A DNA stretch of 33,215 nt from JAITVM01 sp031551135 (GCA_031551135.1 JAVBOA010000014.1:1-33215), one strand, 5' to 3'. Numbered from the stretch's first letter, positions 16,371 through 24,264 are shown. The notes: generated by a model from the letters alone, not told the origin. Numbers and translations: made by a program.

Positions 16371-17102
16371 TTACAAAACTTTCAAGCTCACAGCATATTC
16401 GAAATTTTCTAAATCGTCAGGTTTTTCAAAGAAAATCTCCGTTTGTTTTCCTTCTCTTTCGAGAGCGGTTTTTAAATGGCAAAGTGCAATACCCATGTCG
16501 ACTTGATTCATTTTATTGTAAATTATTTTTTTAGCAAAATTCAATTTTACACGGTAAAGCGCAAAAACATTATCTTTTTCAACAATAAACCACGGCTGAG
16601 AATTTGTAGCCGAAGGCGCCAAGCGTATGGCCTCAAGAGCGTTTCCGCCCGAATAAGTAATATCCGAAAGCGGTTTTCGGTTGTATTCCGCAATAGACTT
16701 GCGGTAAATATCTTCGTTTGACTTTCCGAAACAAATTGTAATTATATGCTCAAGATTGTTTTCGGCTTTTAGTTTAGAAGTCGGTTTTGCCATACCGAGC
16801 CAGCACGAGCCGAGGTTTTTTGAAGATAAATACAAATCCAAATGCTGCATCAAATAACCGCAATTTATTAAATAATTATCGCTTTCTTCGCTGTAAAATG
16901 AAATATAATTCGGGGCTTTTACCTGAAGGATGTTTTTTATATCTTTATCCGTGAGTATTTTAAATTTATATTCTGCTTTTGAAATTGGCTCAAGCGAATC
17001 CGCAAAGGCCATTAGCTCTGAAATAATATTTTCGTCTAAAACCTCAAAACTATATTGCCTTGTAGATTTACGCTTAAAAATATAAGGGTATAAATTCTCC
17101 AT
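16371..17102 (-). CDS. Nitroreductase-family protein (TM1586-like)
   Basis: A 243-residue flavoprotein-like protein. It begins MENLYPYIFKRKSTRQY, where RKSTRxY matches the FMN-binding N-terminus of nitroreductases. The second repeat contains ALEAIRLAPSATNSQPWFI, the second conserved FMN site. The duplicated arrangement fits the nitroreductase group related to Thermotoga TM1586. Start ATG 17102 follows GAGGTGG; a GTG at 17111 lies in the ribosome binding site itself. It follows the nucleoid-associated protein gene by 11 bases and is probably in one transcript with it. Its role is unknown; modification of the neighbouring peptide is possible but the peptide has its own promoter, so the link is weak. 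Confidence 0.85.
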   Translation of the reverse strand: MENLYPYIFKRKSTRQYSFEVLDENIISELMAFADSLEPISKAEYKFKILTDKDIKNILQVKAPNYISFYSEESDNYLINCGYLMQHLDLYLSSKNLGSCWLGMAKPTSKLKAENNLEHIITICFGKSNEDIYRKSIAEYNRKPLSDITYSGGNALEAIRLAPSATNSQPWFIVEKDNVFALYRVKLNFAKKIIYNKMNQVDMGIALCHLKTALEREGKQTEIFFEKPDDLENFEYAVSLKVL

Positions 17103-17113
17103 AAAAACCACCT

Positions 17114-18109
17114 CTATTTTTTTCTCAGATTTTTCAGCACAATTGTAATGCTTCCATCTGCGTGATGTTTAAATTCTACGTTTTCATCGTTTGTCATCTC
17201 GGCTGGAAATTTTATTTCAATACCGTTATCCGCCTTAAATTTTTGCACTCCAAAATGCTTACGTGTGAATTCTTCGCCAAAATCCAAATCCTCTTTTATT
17301 CCGGCTTCTCTGATTAATTTTATATATTCCTGCTTGATTTCCGGAATATCGCCGAAAACATTTGTTGCAACATTTTCCATTCTGATAATGCCTTCGCTTT
17401 CTTCGGCTTCTTCTATTATCGCATTATTTAATTTCGCCAAATCATCAACTTGCTGATTAAAAAATTTCTTGTTGATTTTTTTATTAACATCCTCGATTAT
17501 TTTAACCGATTCTTTTTTCGAAAGCTCTGCATCACAGTCCAGAACTAAATTTGAAAAATAAAAACCGGATTCGCCGTTTACAACATGCTTTTTTTCTACC
17601 AGTTTAATCATCATTACATCAAGTGGAATAATACAGGCTTCTTCAACTTTTCCGCCCGACACCGGCAGAACCGAATTATATTTTATAATCTGGTTATCGA
17701 TAGAATCTTCGGCTATATCAATTTTATGAGTATAACATTCGTTGTAATTCAATTTAAAAATCCCGATATGCGGCATATCGCTTGTTGTAAATTTTACTAT
17801 CAGAATATCGGAAGGTTGAATATCCGGATTTTGCAAAATAATTTCGGACATATTTTCAATAATCTTTAAAGAAAGTTCTTTAAAATAAATTTCATTGCTT
17901 TTGTAAGCACTGATATATGAATAAAATTCGGAATCGGGATTAAATACGGCTGATTTAGCCGAATTATCGTTCAAAATTTTTTTAATATGCTTGCAGATAA
18001 AATCATAACAGGCCTCAGATTCATAGTCCAATTCTTGGTCAGAGATATAAACTTTGTCTATGCTGTTGTCTATAATATGTAAAATCGCATTGTTAATTAA
18101 TATTCCCAT
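17114..18109 (-). CDS. Nucleoid-associated protein (NA37/YejK-like)
   Basis: A 331-residue protein that begins MGILINNAILHIIDNS. The length, the N-terminal pattern with ILHIID, and the middle segment with IKYNSVLPVSGG and later DVNKKINKKFF fit the 37-kDa nucleoid-associated protein family (PF04245), which binds DNA or sits in the nucleoid in E. coli but is of unclear function in Firmicutes, where it also occurs near defence or mobile genes. The ATG at 18109 follows AAGGAGC. It is the first gene of a two-gene unit with the nitroreductase, with its own promoter at 18138-18166. Confidence 0.75.
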   Translation of the reverse strand: MGILINNAILHIIDNSIDKVYISDQELDYESEACYDFICKHIKKILNDNSAKSAVFNPDSEFYSYISAYKSNEIYFKELSLKIIENMSEIILQNPDIQPSDILIVKFTTSDMPHIGIFKLNYNECYTHKIDIAEDSIDNQIIKYNSVLPVSGGKVEEACIIPLDVMMIKLVEKKHVVNGESGFYFSNLVLDCDAELSKKESVKIIEDVNKKINKKFFNQQVDDLAKLNNAIIEEAEESEGIIRMENVATNVFGDIPEIKQEYIKLIREAGIKEDLDFGEEFTRKHFGVQKFKADNGIEIKFPAEMTNDENVEFKHHADGSITIVLKNLRKK

Positions 18110-18137
18110 TTAAAGCTCCTTAATTAATTTTTCAATT

Positions 18138-18166
18138 ATTATAACACGCAGAAAAATTTTCTTCAA
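18138..18166 (-). promoter_or_regulatory. Promoter of the nucleoid-associated protein / nitroreductase unit
   Basis: On the minus strand TTGAAG (18161-18166) and TATAAT (18138-18143) are 17 bases apart, and TGT just before TATAAT makes an extended -10. Strong housekeeping-type promoter. Confidence 0.75.
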
Positions 18167-18186
18167 TCAAAGAGAAATTTTCTAGA

Positions 18187-18219
18187 TTTCTATTTTATAT
18201 CCTTTATATTGAAAATAGT
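18187..18219. repeat. End fragment of the foldback family in the divergent promoter region
   Basis: On the minus strand 18218-18187 reads ATACTATTTTCAATATAAAG then GATATAAAATAG, similar to the 45-bp element at 499-543 and to the right end of the complete copies. No second inverted repeat is visible. Apart from this, the 385-base gap 18110-18494 holds the two promoters, the serC leader hairpins and AT-rich sequence in which I see nothing else. Confidence 0.4.
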
Positions 18220-18387
18220 ATAAATTGTGATTCCATACAAATAAAAACTGTTTTCTTCATAAATACAAATGTAAATTTACTATGGAATTTTTTTAAAATT
18301 TGTAGTAGTATATTTATTGTTGTAAATTTATTAGGCTGGATTGAATAAAATATAGCGGTTTGGATTTTTCATCAGTAAGTTAATTTA

Positions 18388-18416
18388 TTGACGGATAATC
18401 TCAAAAGGATTATAAT
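18388..18416 (+). promoter_or_regulatory. Promoter of serC-serA
   Basis: TTGACG (18388-18393) and TATAAT (18411-18416) with a 17-base spacer: nearly ideal. Transcription should start near 18423. Confidence 0.8.
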
Positions 18417-18425
18417 TGTGTCTAC

Positions 18426-18467
18426 TTTAGCTTGATAAAATGCTAAAATGTTCGATATTTTATCGAA
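18426..18467 (+). promoter_or_regulatory. Two small hairpins in the serC leader
   Basis: TTTAGC/GCTAAA (18426-18431, 18442-18447) and TTCGATA/TATCGAA with a three-base loop (18451-18457, 18461-18467). No T run follows the second, so it is not a terminator. They may stabilise the 5' end or have a regulatory role; I see no known riboswitch or T-box. Confidence 0.45.
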
Positions 18468-18494
18468 ATAAAAAAATAAATGGAGGTATTTTTT

Positions 18495-19583
18495 ATGGAA
18501 AGAGTTTTTAATTTTTCGGCAGGGCCGACCGGACTCCCGTTGGAAGTTTTAGAAAAAGCCCAAAAAGAGTTGGTTTTTTATGGAAACTCCGGAATGTCTG
18601 TTATGGAGATGAGCCACCGATCAAAAATGTACGAAGAGATTATTTTTTCTGCCGAAGCTTTGATTCGCGAATTAATGAATATCCCTTCTAATTATAAAGT
18701 TTTATTTCTGCAAGGCGGCGCTTCGTCACAATTTTCTATGGTGCCCCTGAATTTAATGAAAAATAAAAAAGCTGATTATGTTGTGACAGGCCAGTTTGCA
18801 AAAAAAGCCATGCAAGAAGCTAAAAAATTCGGAAAAATCAACGTCGTTGCTTCGTCGGAAGATAAAACATTTAATTATATTCCTGAGCTTGACGAGTCGA
18901 AATTCGACCCTGAAGCAGATTATTTTCACATAACTTTAAACAATACAATTTTCGGCACAAGATACAGAAAACTTCCGAATACCGGTAATGTGCCGCTTGT
19001 TACGGATATGAGCTCCAATATTCTTTCAGAGGTATCCGAAACGATGGATGTTTCGAAATACGGTTTGATTTACGCCGGTGCGCAGAAAAATATCGGGCCT
19101 GCCGGACTTACTTTAGTTATAGTTCGTGATGATTTAATCGGCGAACCTTTGGACATCTGTCCGACTATGTTCAGCTATAAAATTCATGCCGAAAATGATT
19201 CGATGTACAATACGCCACCGACTTATGCTATTTATATTGCAAAACTCGTTTTCGAATGGCTGAAAGATTTGGGCGGAGTCTCCGCGATTCAAAAAATCAA
19301 TGAAGAAAAAGCCAATATGCTCTATGATTATCTTGATAATTCGAAATTATTCAGTGCGGCCGTTCAGGGCGAAAACCGCTCGATTATGAATATTCCGTTT
19401 ATTACAGGCGACGGAGATTTGGATAAGAAATTTGTTAAAGAAGCGGAAGCAAACGGATTGGTTAATATAAAAGGACATAGGTCTGTCGGCGGAATGCGCG
19501 CCAGCATTTATAATCCTATGCCTATCGAGGGTATTAAAAAATTAGTTGAATTTATGAAAAAATTCGAAAGCGAAAATAAATAA
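18495..19583 (+). CDS. serC: Phosphoserine aminotransferase SerC
   Basis: A 362-residue PLP enzyme that converts 3-phosphohydroxypyruvate and glutamate to 3-phosphoserine, the second step of serine synthesis; it also acts in vitamin B6 synthesis in some bacteria. It begins MERVFNFSAGPTGLP, the usual SerC start. SHRS is at 40-43, LQGGASSQFSM at 72-82, and the PLP lysine is K198 in YAGAQKNIGPAG. The start ATG 18495 follows GGAGG; an ATG at 18480 precedes this site and is not used. It is followed after 14 bases by serA, so the gene order is the reverse of the reaction order. Confidence 0.95.
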   Translation: MERVFNFSAGPTGLPLEVLEKAQKELVFYGNSGMSVMEMSHRSKMYEEIIFSAEALIRELMNIPSNYKVLFLQGGASSQFSMVPLNLMKNKKADYVVTGQFAKKAMQEAKKFGKINVVASSEDKTFNYIPELDESKFDPEADYFHITLNNTIFGTRYRKLPNTGNVPLVTDMSSNILSEVSETMDVSKYGLIYAGAQKNIGPAGLTLVIVRDDLIGEPLDICPTMFSYKIHAENDSMYNTPPTYAIYIAKLVFEWLKDLGGVSAIQKINEEKANMLYDYLDNSKLFSAAVQGENRSIMNIPFITGDGDLDKKFVKEAEANGLVNIKGHRSVGGMRASIYNPMPIEGIKKLVEFMKKFESENK

Positions 19584-19597
19584 AAGGGGGATTTTTA

Positions 19598-20755
19598 GTG
19601 ACAGAGATTTTAGCCTTAAATAAAATATCCAATGTCGGAACGGATTTATTGGATAAAGAAAAATATAATCTTGTAAATGAGACTAATACACCGGAGGGAA
19701 TTATTCTCCGTTCGTATAATATGCACGAAATGGAATTGCCGGAATCTTTGCTTTGCGTAGCAAGGGCAGGCGCAGGCGTAAACAATATTCCGATTGACAA
19801 ATCCTCGGATAAAGGGATTGTCGTTTTCAATACACCGGGCGCAAACGCAAACGCAGTTAAAGAATTAGTCATTGCCGGACTCATGATGTCCTCCAGAAAA
19901 ATTTACGAAGGCATTGCTTGGGCAAATACTTTGACAACGGACGTTGCTAAAGCTGTTGAAAAGGGCAAAGCGAATTTCGGCGGATACGAAATAGTCGGAA
20001 AAACAATCGGCGTAATCGGGCTTGGCGCGATTGGCGTGCTTGTTTCGGATGCTTGCTTGGCTCTTGGAATGAATGTTATCGGTTACGACCCGTTGCTCTC
20101 TGTTGACAATGCTTGGAAAATTTCTCCGCTCGTTAAAAAAGCCAAAACTTTGGATATTTTATTCGCCGAAAGCGATTATATAACATTGCATATTCCGTAT
20201 ATGGAAGCGACCAAATACACAATTAATTCCGAATCAATTGCAAAAATGAAAGACGGCGCAAAAATATTGAATTTCTCGCGTGGCGAGCTTGTGAATAATG
20301 ATGATATTAAAAAAGCAATTGAGGCTAAAAAAGTATCTTGTTATATCACGGATTTTCCGAATGAAGATTTAATTAATGTTGAAAATATTATTTGTTTTCC
20401 GCATTTGGGCGCATCGACCGAAGAAGCAGAAGATAATTGCGCAAAAATGGCTGTTTCTCAAATGGTGAATTATTTGGAAAACGGAATTATTTTGAATTCG
20501 GTTAATTTACCGAATTGTCAAATGCAGCGTTCTACAAAAACCAGAATTTGCGTAATCCATAAAAATATTCCTGATGTTATCGGAAGCTTGACAAAAATAA
20601 TTTCTTCTAAAAAAATCAATATCGAAAATATGCTTAATAAATCCAAAAATGATTATGCTTATACGGTTTTGGATGTAAACGAAGAAAGTATCAACGGTAT
20701 AGTTGACGAGATGTACAAAATCGAAGGCGTTATAAAAGTAAGAGTTTTGAAATAA
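19598..20755 (+). CDS. serA: D-3-phosphoglycerate dehydrogenase SerA, short form with ACT domain
   Basis: A 385-residue NAD enzyme for the first committed step of serine synthesis, oxidising 3-phosphoglycerate. The nucleotide-binding motif is GLGAIG at 141-146; catalytic residues are the arginine R228 in FSRGEL and the histidine H269 in CFPHLGAST. A C-terminal ACT domain at about 315-385 (KTRICVIHKNIPDVIGSL) is the usual site for serine feedback. The intervening domain of long-form enzymes is absent, so this is the short Firmicutes/Bacteroides type. The GTG start follows AAAGGGGGA. A foldback element is inserted five bases after the stop codon. Confidence 0.93.
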   Translation: MTEILALNKISNVGTDLLDKEKYNLVNETNTPEGIILRSYNMHEMELPESLLCVARAGAGVNNIPIDKSSDKGIVVFNTPGANANAVKELVIAGLMMSSRKIYEGIAWANTLTTDVAKAVEKGKANFGGYEIVGKTIGVIGLGAIGVLVSDACLALGMNVIGYDPLLSVDNAWKISPLVKKAKTLDILFAESDYITLHIPYMEATKYTINSESIAKMKDGAKILNFSRGELVNNDDIKKAIEAKKVSCYITDFPNEDLINVENIICFPHLGASTEEAEDNCAKMAVSQMVNYLENGIILNSVNLPNCQMQRSTKTRICVIHKNIPDVIGSLTKIISSKKINIENMLNKSKNDYAYTVLDVNEESINGIVDEMYKIEGVIKVRVLK

Positions 20756-20759
20756 ATAA

Positions 20760-20870
20760 TACTAATTCCCATTTGATTTGTAGAAAAAAATTTTCACAGC
20801 GAAGCGTTCCGTGCAATGCTTCAAGCGCGGAATGAAATATTTTTTTCTATTCTTTAAAAGGGAATTAGTA
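20760..20870 (+). mobile_element. Foldback MITE-like element, copy A
   Basis: About 110 bp bounded by TA dinucleotides, with perfect terminal inverted repeats CTAATTCCC and GGGAATTAG. Inside, TTCCGTGC pairs with GCGCGGAA around a 10-base loop, and flanking A/T-rich arms (AAAAAAATTTTCA and TGAAATATTTTTTT) can also pair, so the whole element folds into a long hairpin. It is nearly identical, in opposite orientation, to the copy at 32783-32892. It has no coding capacity. TA flanks suggest a Tc1/mariner/IS630-type transposase supplied elsewhere. The right end creates TATAAT at 20869-20874. Confidence 0.82.
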
Positions 20871-20877
20871 TAATTTT

Positions 20878-20903
20878 AAGCCGTTTTTTTAAACGGCTTT
20901 TTT
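20878..20903 (+). terminator. Terminator or attenuator immediately before the DUF1015 gene
   Basis: AAGCCGTTT and AAACGGCTT form a nine-bp stem with a four-base loop followed by TTTTTT. The GGAGG ribosome binding site of the next gene begins right at the end of the T run. Confidence 0.8.
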
Positions 20904-20914
20904 GGAGGAATATT

Positions 20915-22147
20915 ATGATAATTAAACCATTTAAAGCAGTTAGACCGAAAAAGGAATTAGCGGATAAAGTGGCGGCTCCGCCGTATGATGTTCTGAATAG
21001 CGACGAAGCGCGCGAATTAGTAAAAGATAATCCGTATTCCTTTTTACATATCGATAAAGCGGAAATTGATTTGGATAAATCAGTAAATATTTATGACGAC
21101 GCTGTTTATGAAAAAGCGAAAGAAAATCTTGAGCGTTTTATAAAAGAGAATATTTTTATAACGGATAACGAAGAAAATTTCTATATCTACAGCTTGACCA
21201 TGAACGGCAGAAAACAAACAGGGCTTGTTGTTTGCACAAGTGTTGACGAATATAACGAAGGCAAAATAAAGAAACACGAATTGACCAGAGAAGATAAAGA
21301 AATAGACCGCATTAAACATGTTGATACCTGCAACGCAAATACCGGCCCGATTTTTTTGGCATACAGAGCCGAAAGCGAAATCAGCACATTTATCAATGAT
21401 TATTCTGAAAAAAACGAAAAAGAATACTCTTTTGTTTCGGATGATGGAATTGGTCATGATATTTGGGTTATAAAAGAAAGAAATTTAATTTCAAAATTAA
21501 TCGAATTATTTAAAGTAATTCCGAATTTTTATATTGCGGACGGACACCATAGAAACGCATCGGCCGTAAAAGTGGCTTTAAAACGCAGAGCCGAAAACAT
21601 CAGCGGCAATGAATATAATTTTTATCTGTCGGTTTTATTTCCGGACAATGAGCTTTTTATTATGGATTACAACCGATTGGTCAAAGATTTGAACGGATTG
21701 TCGGAAGATGAGTTTTTGGATAGAGTTAAAGAAAAATTTGAAATTACTATACAGGACTCGCAGTTTAAACCAAAAGAAATCCACACTTTCGGTATGTATT
21801 TATATAATAAATGGTACGAATTAAAAGCTAAAGAAGAAATTATCGGAAAAGACGCGGTTTCGGCCTTGGATGTTTCGATTCTGCAAGAAAATCTGCTCTC
21901 TGAAATTTTGGGAATTTCTGACCCTCGTACTGATAAAAGAATTGATTTTGTCGGCGGAATGCGCGGACTTGGAGAATTGGAACGAAGAGTAAACAACGGT
22001 GAAATGAAAATAGCTTTTTCAATGTTCCCGACTTCTATGAAAGAATTATTTGATATTGCGGACGCAGGCGAAATTATGCCGCCGAAATCAACATGGTTTG
22101 AGCCGAAATTGCGCTCAGGACTTTTTGTTCATATGCTGGCGGATTAG
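20915..22147 (+). CDS. DUF1015 family protein, possibly in serine metabolism
   Basis: A 410-residue protein with no signal peptide or membrane segment. It begins IIKPFKAVRPKKELADKVAA followed by PPYDV, the hallmark of DUF1015 (COG4198). HELT (121-124) precedes a conserved region, and FYIADGHHRNASA holds the core DGHHR at 209-213. It follows serC and serA, a neighbourhood I recall for this family in other anaerobes. The DGHHR motif resembles the DGHxR motif of ParB-like nucleotide-using proteins, including the serine kinase SerK. No serB is nearby, so a phosphoserine-to-serine step is a possible role; this is inference. GGAGG lies six bases before the ATG. Expression needs read-through of the hairpin at 20878 or a promoter in the foldback element. 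Confidence 0.85.
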   Translation: MIIKPFKAVRPKKELADKVAAPPYDVLNSDEARELVKDNPYSFLHIDKAEIDLDKSVNIYDDAVYEKAKENLERFIKENIFITDNEENFYIYSLTMNGRKQTGLVVCTSVDEYNEGKIKKHELTREDKEIDRIKHVDTCNANTGPIFLAYRAESEISTFINDYSEKNEKEYSFVSDDGIGHDIWVIKERNLISKLIELFKVIPNFYIADGHHRNASAVKVALKRRAENISGNEYNFYLSVLFPDNELFIMDYNRLVKDLNGLSEDEFLDRVKEKFEITIQDSQFKPKEIHTFGMYLYNKWYELKAKEEIIGKDAVSALDVSILQENLLSEILGISDPRTDKRIDFVGGMRGLGELERRVNNGEMKIAFSMFPTSMKELFDIADAGEIMPPKSTWFEPKLRSGLFVHMLAD

Positions 22148-22274
22148 AAGATTATCTTGTTTTCGTTCATCATTCCGGATTAAAAGATGAATAAATATTT
22201 CATAAAATCACAAAATAGTATAAGAATGATTCTCGATTTTGTGAATCAAAATTTTATTATTTTGGGAGGTGTCT

Positions 22275-22430
22275 ATGGATAAATCAACAGTCGGGATTTT
22301 GGCAGGTTCGGTCGTCGGTGCTATCGGGATTTCTTATATGATGATGGATAAAAGAAGCCGGAATAGGGCGATGAAAGACAGCAAAAACCTTATGAAAAAA
22401 GGCAAATCATTTATGTCGGATATGCTCTAA
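22275..22430 (+). CDS. Small membrane-anchored protein, YtxH-like
   Basis: A 51-residue protein from ATG 22275, behind GGGAGGT. One hydrophobic, glycine-rich segment (about 5-23: TVGILAGSVVGAIGISYMM) is followed by a basic tail (DKRSRNRAMKDSKNLMKKGK). This layout, with one short glycine-rich helix and a lysine-rich tail, resembles YtxH-domain and related small envelope proteins of Firmicutes. The function is unknown. It ends just before a perfect bidirectional terminator shared with gltX. It is the kind of gene often missed because of size. Confidence 0.75.
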   Translation: MDKSTVGILAGSVVGAIGISYMMMDKRSRNRAMKDSKNLMKKGKSFMSDML

Positions 22431-22434
22431 AAGT

Positions 22435-22478
22435 AAAGCGGATTGATTTTTATTAATAATTAGAAATCAATCCGCTTT
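22435..22478. terminator. Bidirectional terminator between the small membrane protein gene and gltX
   Basis: AAAGCGGATTGATTT (22435-22449) and its perfect complement AAATCAATCCGCTTT (22464-22478) form a 15-bp stem with a 14-base loop. T runs occur at both outer ends of the two strands. Confidence 0.88.
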
Positions 22479-22485
22479 TAAATAA

Positions 22486-23922
22486 TTAATTCGAAAGCAT
22501 TTCTATAGCTTTTTCGATTCTTTTAATACCTTCTTCTTTTCCCAAAAGATAAAGCAATTCGCTTCCGCCGCCGGGCGAAGTAGGCTGACCGGACAGGGCT
22601 GTTCGAAGCGGCCAAAGTACGATAGAATTTTTCACATCCATTTTTTCAATCAAACTGCTGACTAAATTGTGAAGATTTTCTTCCGAAAAATCGTCCGTAT
22701 TTTTTATTAAAGGCAATATTTCTTGCAGAGATTTCAAGGAGTTTTCGCAATCGGTTTTCATTTTTTTATGGACAAAAAGCTCGGTCGAATAATCCGGAAG
22801 TTCGTTCAAAAATTCGATTAAGCCGGGGATTTCATGATAAAAATTAATTCTGGATTTAATCATATTAGCTAATTTTTTTAAATCCATGTTTTCATTTTTG
22901 ATATTTTTTAAATAAGGCTCTGCGTTTTCATAAAATAAATCAGAATCCATTCGCTTGATATATTCGCCGTTCATCCAAATTAATTTTGCTTTATCGAAAA
23001 TAGAGGGTGATTTGCTGATTCCGCTGCCGTCAAAAACTTCAATTAATTCCTGCGTAGAGAAGAATTCTCGATTATCGCTTGGGCTCCAGCCCAAAAGAGC
23101 GATATAATTTATAATCGCATCAGGAAGAAATCCTTCATTCAATAAATCTTCAAATGACGAATCGCCCTTGCGTTTAGAAAGCTTTTGCCCGTTTTCGTTT
23201 AGCAGCAGCGGTAAATGCATGTAAGTCGGAATTTCCCAGCCAAACGCATTGTAAAGCAGATTATATTTCGGGGTTGATGATAAATATTCACTTCCGCGGA
23301 TTACATGCGTGATTTCCATTAAATGGTCATCAACAACATTCGCAAAATTATAAGTAGGCAAACCGTCTGATTTTATTAAAACCTGATCGTCTAGTTCGGC
23401 GTTGTTTACTTTTATTTCGCCGTAAACTAAATCTGTAAAAACGGTTTCGCCTTCGGGAATAAATTGGCGGATTATATACGGAAGATTATTTTTTAAATTA
23501 TTTTCAATCTCATCGGCGCTTAGATTATAACAATGCCTGTCATAACTTACGATTTCCTCATCCGAGACTGATTTTGCCAGGCTGTCCAGCCGTTCTTTTG
23601 TACAAAAACAATAATACGCTTTTTTTTCTGCTACTAATTTTTTCGCATATTCCAAATAATTATTTTTACGTTCGGATTGGATATACGGCCCGAAATTTCC
23701 GCCAATATCCGGCCCTTCGTCATGATTTAGGCCGGCGATTTTCAAAGTATCAAAAATTACATCTATAGAGCCTTCTACAAAACGTTCTTTGTCGGTATCT
23801 TCTATTCTTAAAATAAATTTTCCGTTATTATGTTTCGCAATAAGATATTCATATAAAGCTGTCCTCAAATTTCCAATATGCATATAGCCTGTCGGGCTTG
23901 GCGCAAATCTTGTTCTAACCAT
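22486..23922 (-). CDS. gltX: Glutamyl-tRNA synthetase
   Basis: A 478-residue class I synthetase that charges tRNA-Glu, and in many Firmicutes also tRNA-Gln for later amidation. The HIGH motif is HIGN at 15-18 within PSPTGYMHIGNLRTA. KLSKR at 247-251 is the KMSKS motif. A zinc-type site CxC...YxxxC is at C105, C107, Y127 and C131. The C-terminal anticodon-binding region is present, and length is normal. The ATG at 23922 follows CGGAGGAAA. It is a single-gene unit with its own promoter at 23955-23983, divergent from the pyr operon. Confidence 0.95.
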   Translation of the reverse strand: MVRTRFAPSPTGYMHIGNLRTALYEYLIAKHNNGKFILRIEDTDKERFVEGSIDVIFDTLKIAGLNHDEGPDIGGNFGPYIQSERKNNYLEYAKKLVAEKKAYYCFCTKERLDSLAKSVSDEEIVSYDRHCYNLSADEIENNLKNNLPYIIRQFIPEGETVFTDLVYGEIKVNNAELDDQVLIKSDGLPTYNFANVVDDHLMEITHVIRGSEYLSSTPKYNLLYNAFGWEIPTYMHLPLLLNENGQKLSKRKGDSSFEDLLNEGFLPDAIINYIALLGWSPSDNREFFSTQELIEVFDGSGISKSPSIFDKAKLIWMNGEYIKRMDSDLFYENAEPYLKNIKNENMDLKKLANMIKSRINFYHEIPGLIEFLNELPDYSTELFVHKKMKTDCENSLKSLQEILPLIKNTDDFSEENLHNLVSSLIEKMDVKNSIVLWPLRTALSGQPTSPGGGSELLYLLGKEEGIKRIEKAIEMLSN

Positions 23923-23954
23923 AAAATTTCCTCCGTTTTTTTAATCTTATAATA

Positions 23955-23983
23955 AATTTACATCGTGTAGGTGCTATTGTCAA
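23955..23983 (-). promoter_or_regulatory. Promoter of gltX
   Basis: On the minus strand TTGACA (23978-23983) is an exact -35; 17 bases on is TAAATT (23955-23960) as -10. The leader is about 25 bases, too short for a T-box. Confidence 0.65.
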
Positions 23984-23988
23984 ATATG

Positions 23989-24059
23989 GCAGTTTCATTT
24001 TTAACATAATAATTAGATTTTATTTTTCAAATTTACAGAATCAAGAAAAATGAAACTGC
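23989..24059. repeat. Long inverted repeat between gltX and the pyr promoter
   Basis: GCAGTTTCATTTTT (23989-24002) is exactly complementary to AAAAATGAAACTGC (24046-24059), a perfect 14-bp pair with a 43-base AT-rich spacer. It lies between two divergent promoters and is outside both expected transcripts. It may be an operator, a transcription barrier, or a small foldback element of another family. Confidence 0.65.
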
Positions 24060-24085
24060 TTTAATATTGTTGTTTTGAGAAAAGC

Positions 24086-24114
24086 TTGACATAATCACGT
24101 TTTGATGTTATCAT
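24086..24114 (+). promoter_or_regulatory. Promoter of the pyr operon
   Basis: TTGACA (24086-24091), 17-base spacer, TATCAT (24109-24114). Start near 24121 gives a leader of about 160 bases before pyrC. Confidence 0.75.
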
Positions 24115-24191
24115 TTCACAAAATATAAAACTCTATAAAATGGTTTGATTTTATTTCAAACTGTTTCTGAAAATACAGTAGGGGGATTAAT

Positions 24192-24233
24192 ATGCTTTAT
24201 CAATATATATTATTCGATTTTATTGGACAATAA
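24192..24233 (+). CDS. pyr operon leader peptide, 13 codons
   Basis: ATG 24192 follows GTAGGGGGATTAAT, a good ribosome binding site. The peptide is MLYQYILFDFIGQ; its mRNA is very rich in U (10 of its 13 codons contain at least two A/U and most carry U runs). The TAA stop at 24231-24233 is part of the 5' arm of the terminator at 24228-24256. A ribosome reaching the stop would cover that arm and stop the hairpin from forming. This is the layout of the E. coli pyrBI leader, where UTP level sets whether the ribosome keeps up with RNA polymerase. Confidence 0.7.
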   Translation: MLYQYILFDFIGQ

Positions 24234-24264
24234 CGTGGCGCAGGCTGGGGTTATTGTTTTTTTT
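24228..24264 (+). terminator. Attenuator terminator of the pyr operon
   Basis: CAATAAC and GTTATTG form a perfect seven-bp stem, extended inside by TGGC/GCTG, and eight T follow. It lies between the leader peptide and pyrC. I see no PyrR-binding stem-loop. Confidence 0.85.

Noticed and set aside
18417..18494. T-box or serine-type riboswitch before serC
   Set aside because: The leader is only about 70 bases and lacks the T-box sequence and a terminator; only two small hairpins are seen.
22195..22274. Another foldback-family fragment (AAATAGTAT near 22214)
   Set aside because: Only the outer nine bases match; the interior does not resemble either end of the complete copies.
24086..24114. Imperfect dyad over the pyr promoter (TGACATAATCA / TGATGTTATCA) as an operator
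   Set aside because: Only 8 of 11 positions match and AT-rich promoters give such dyads by chance.
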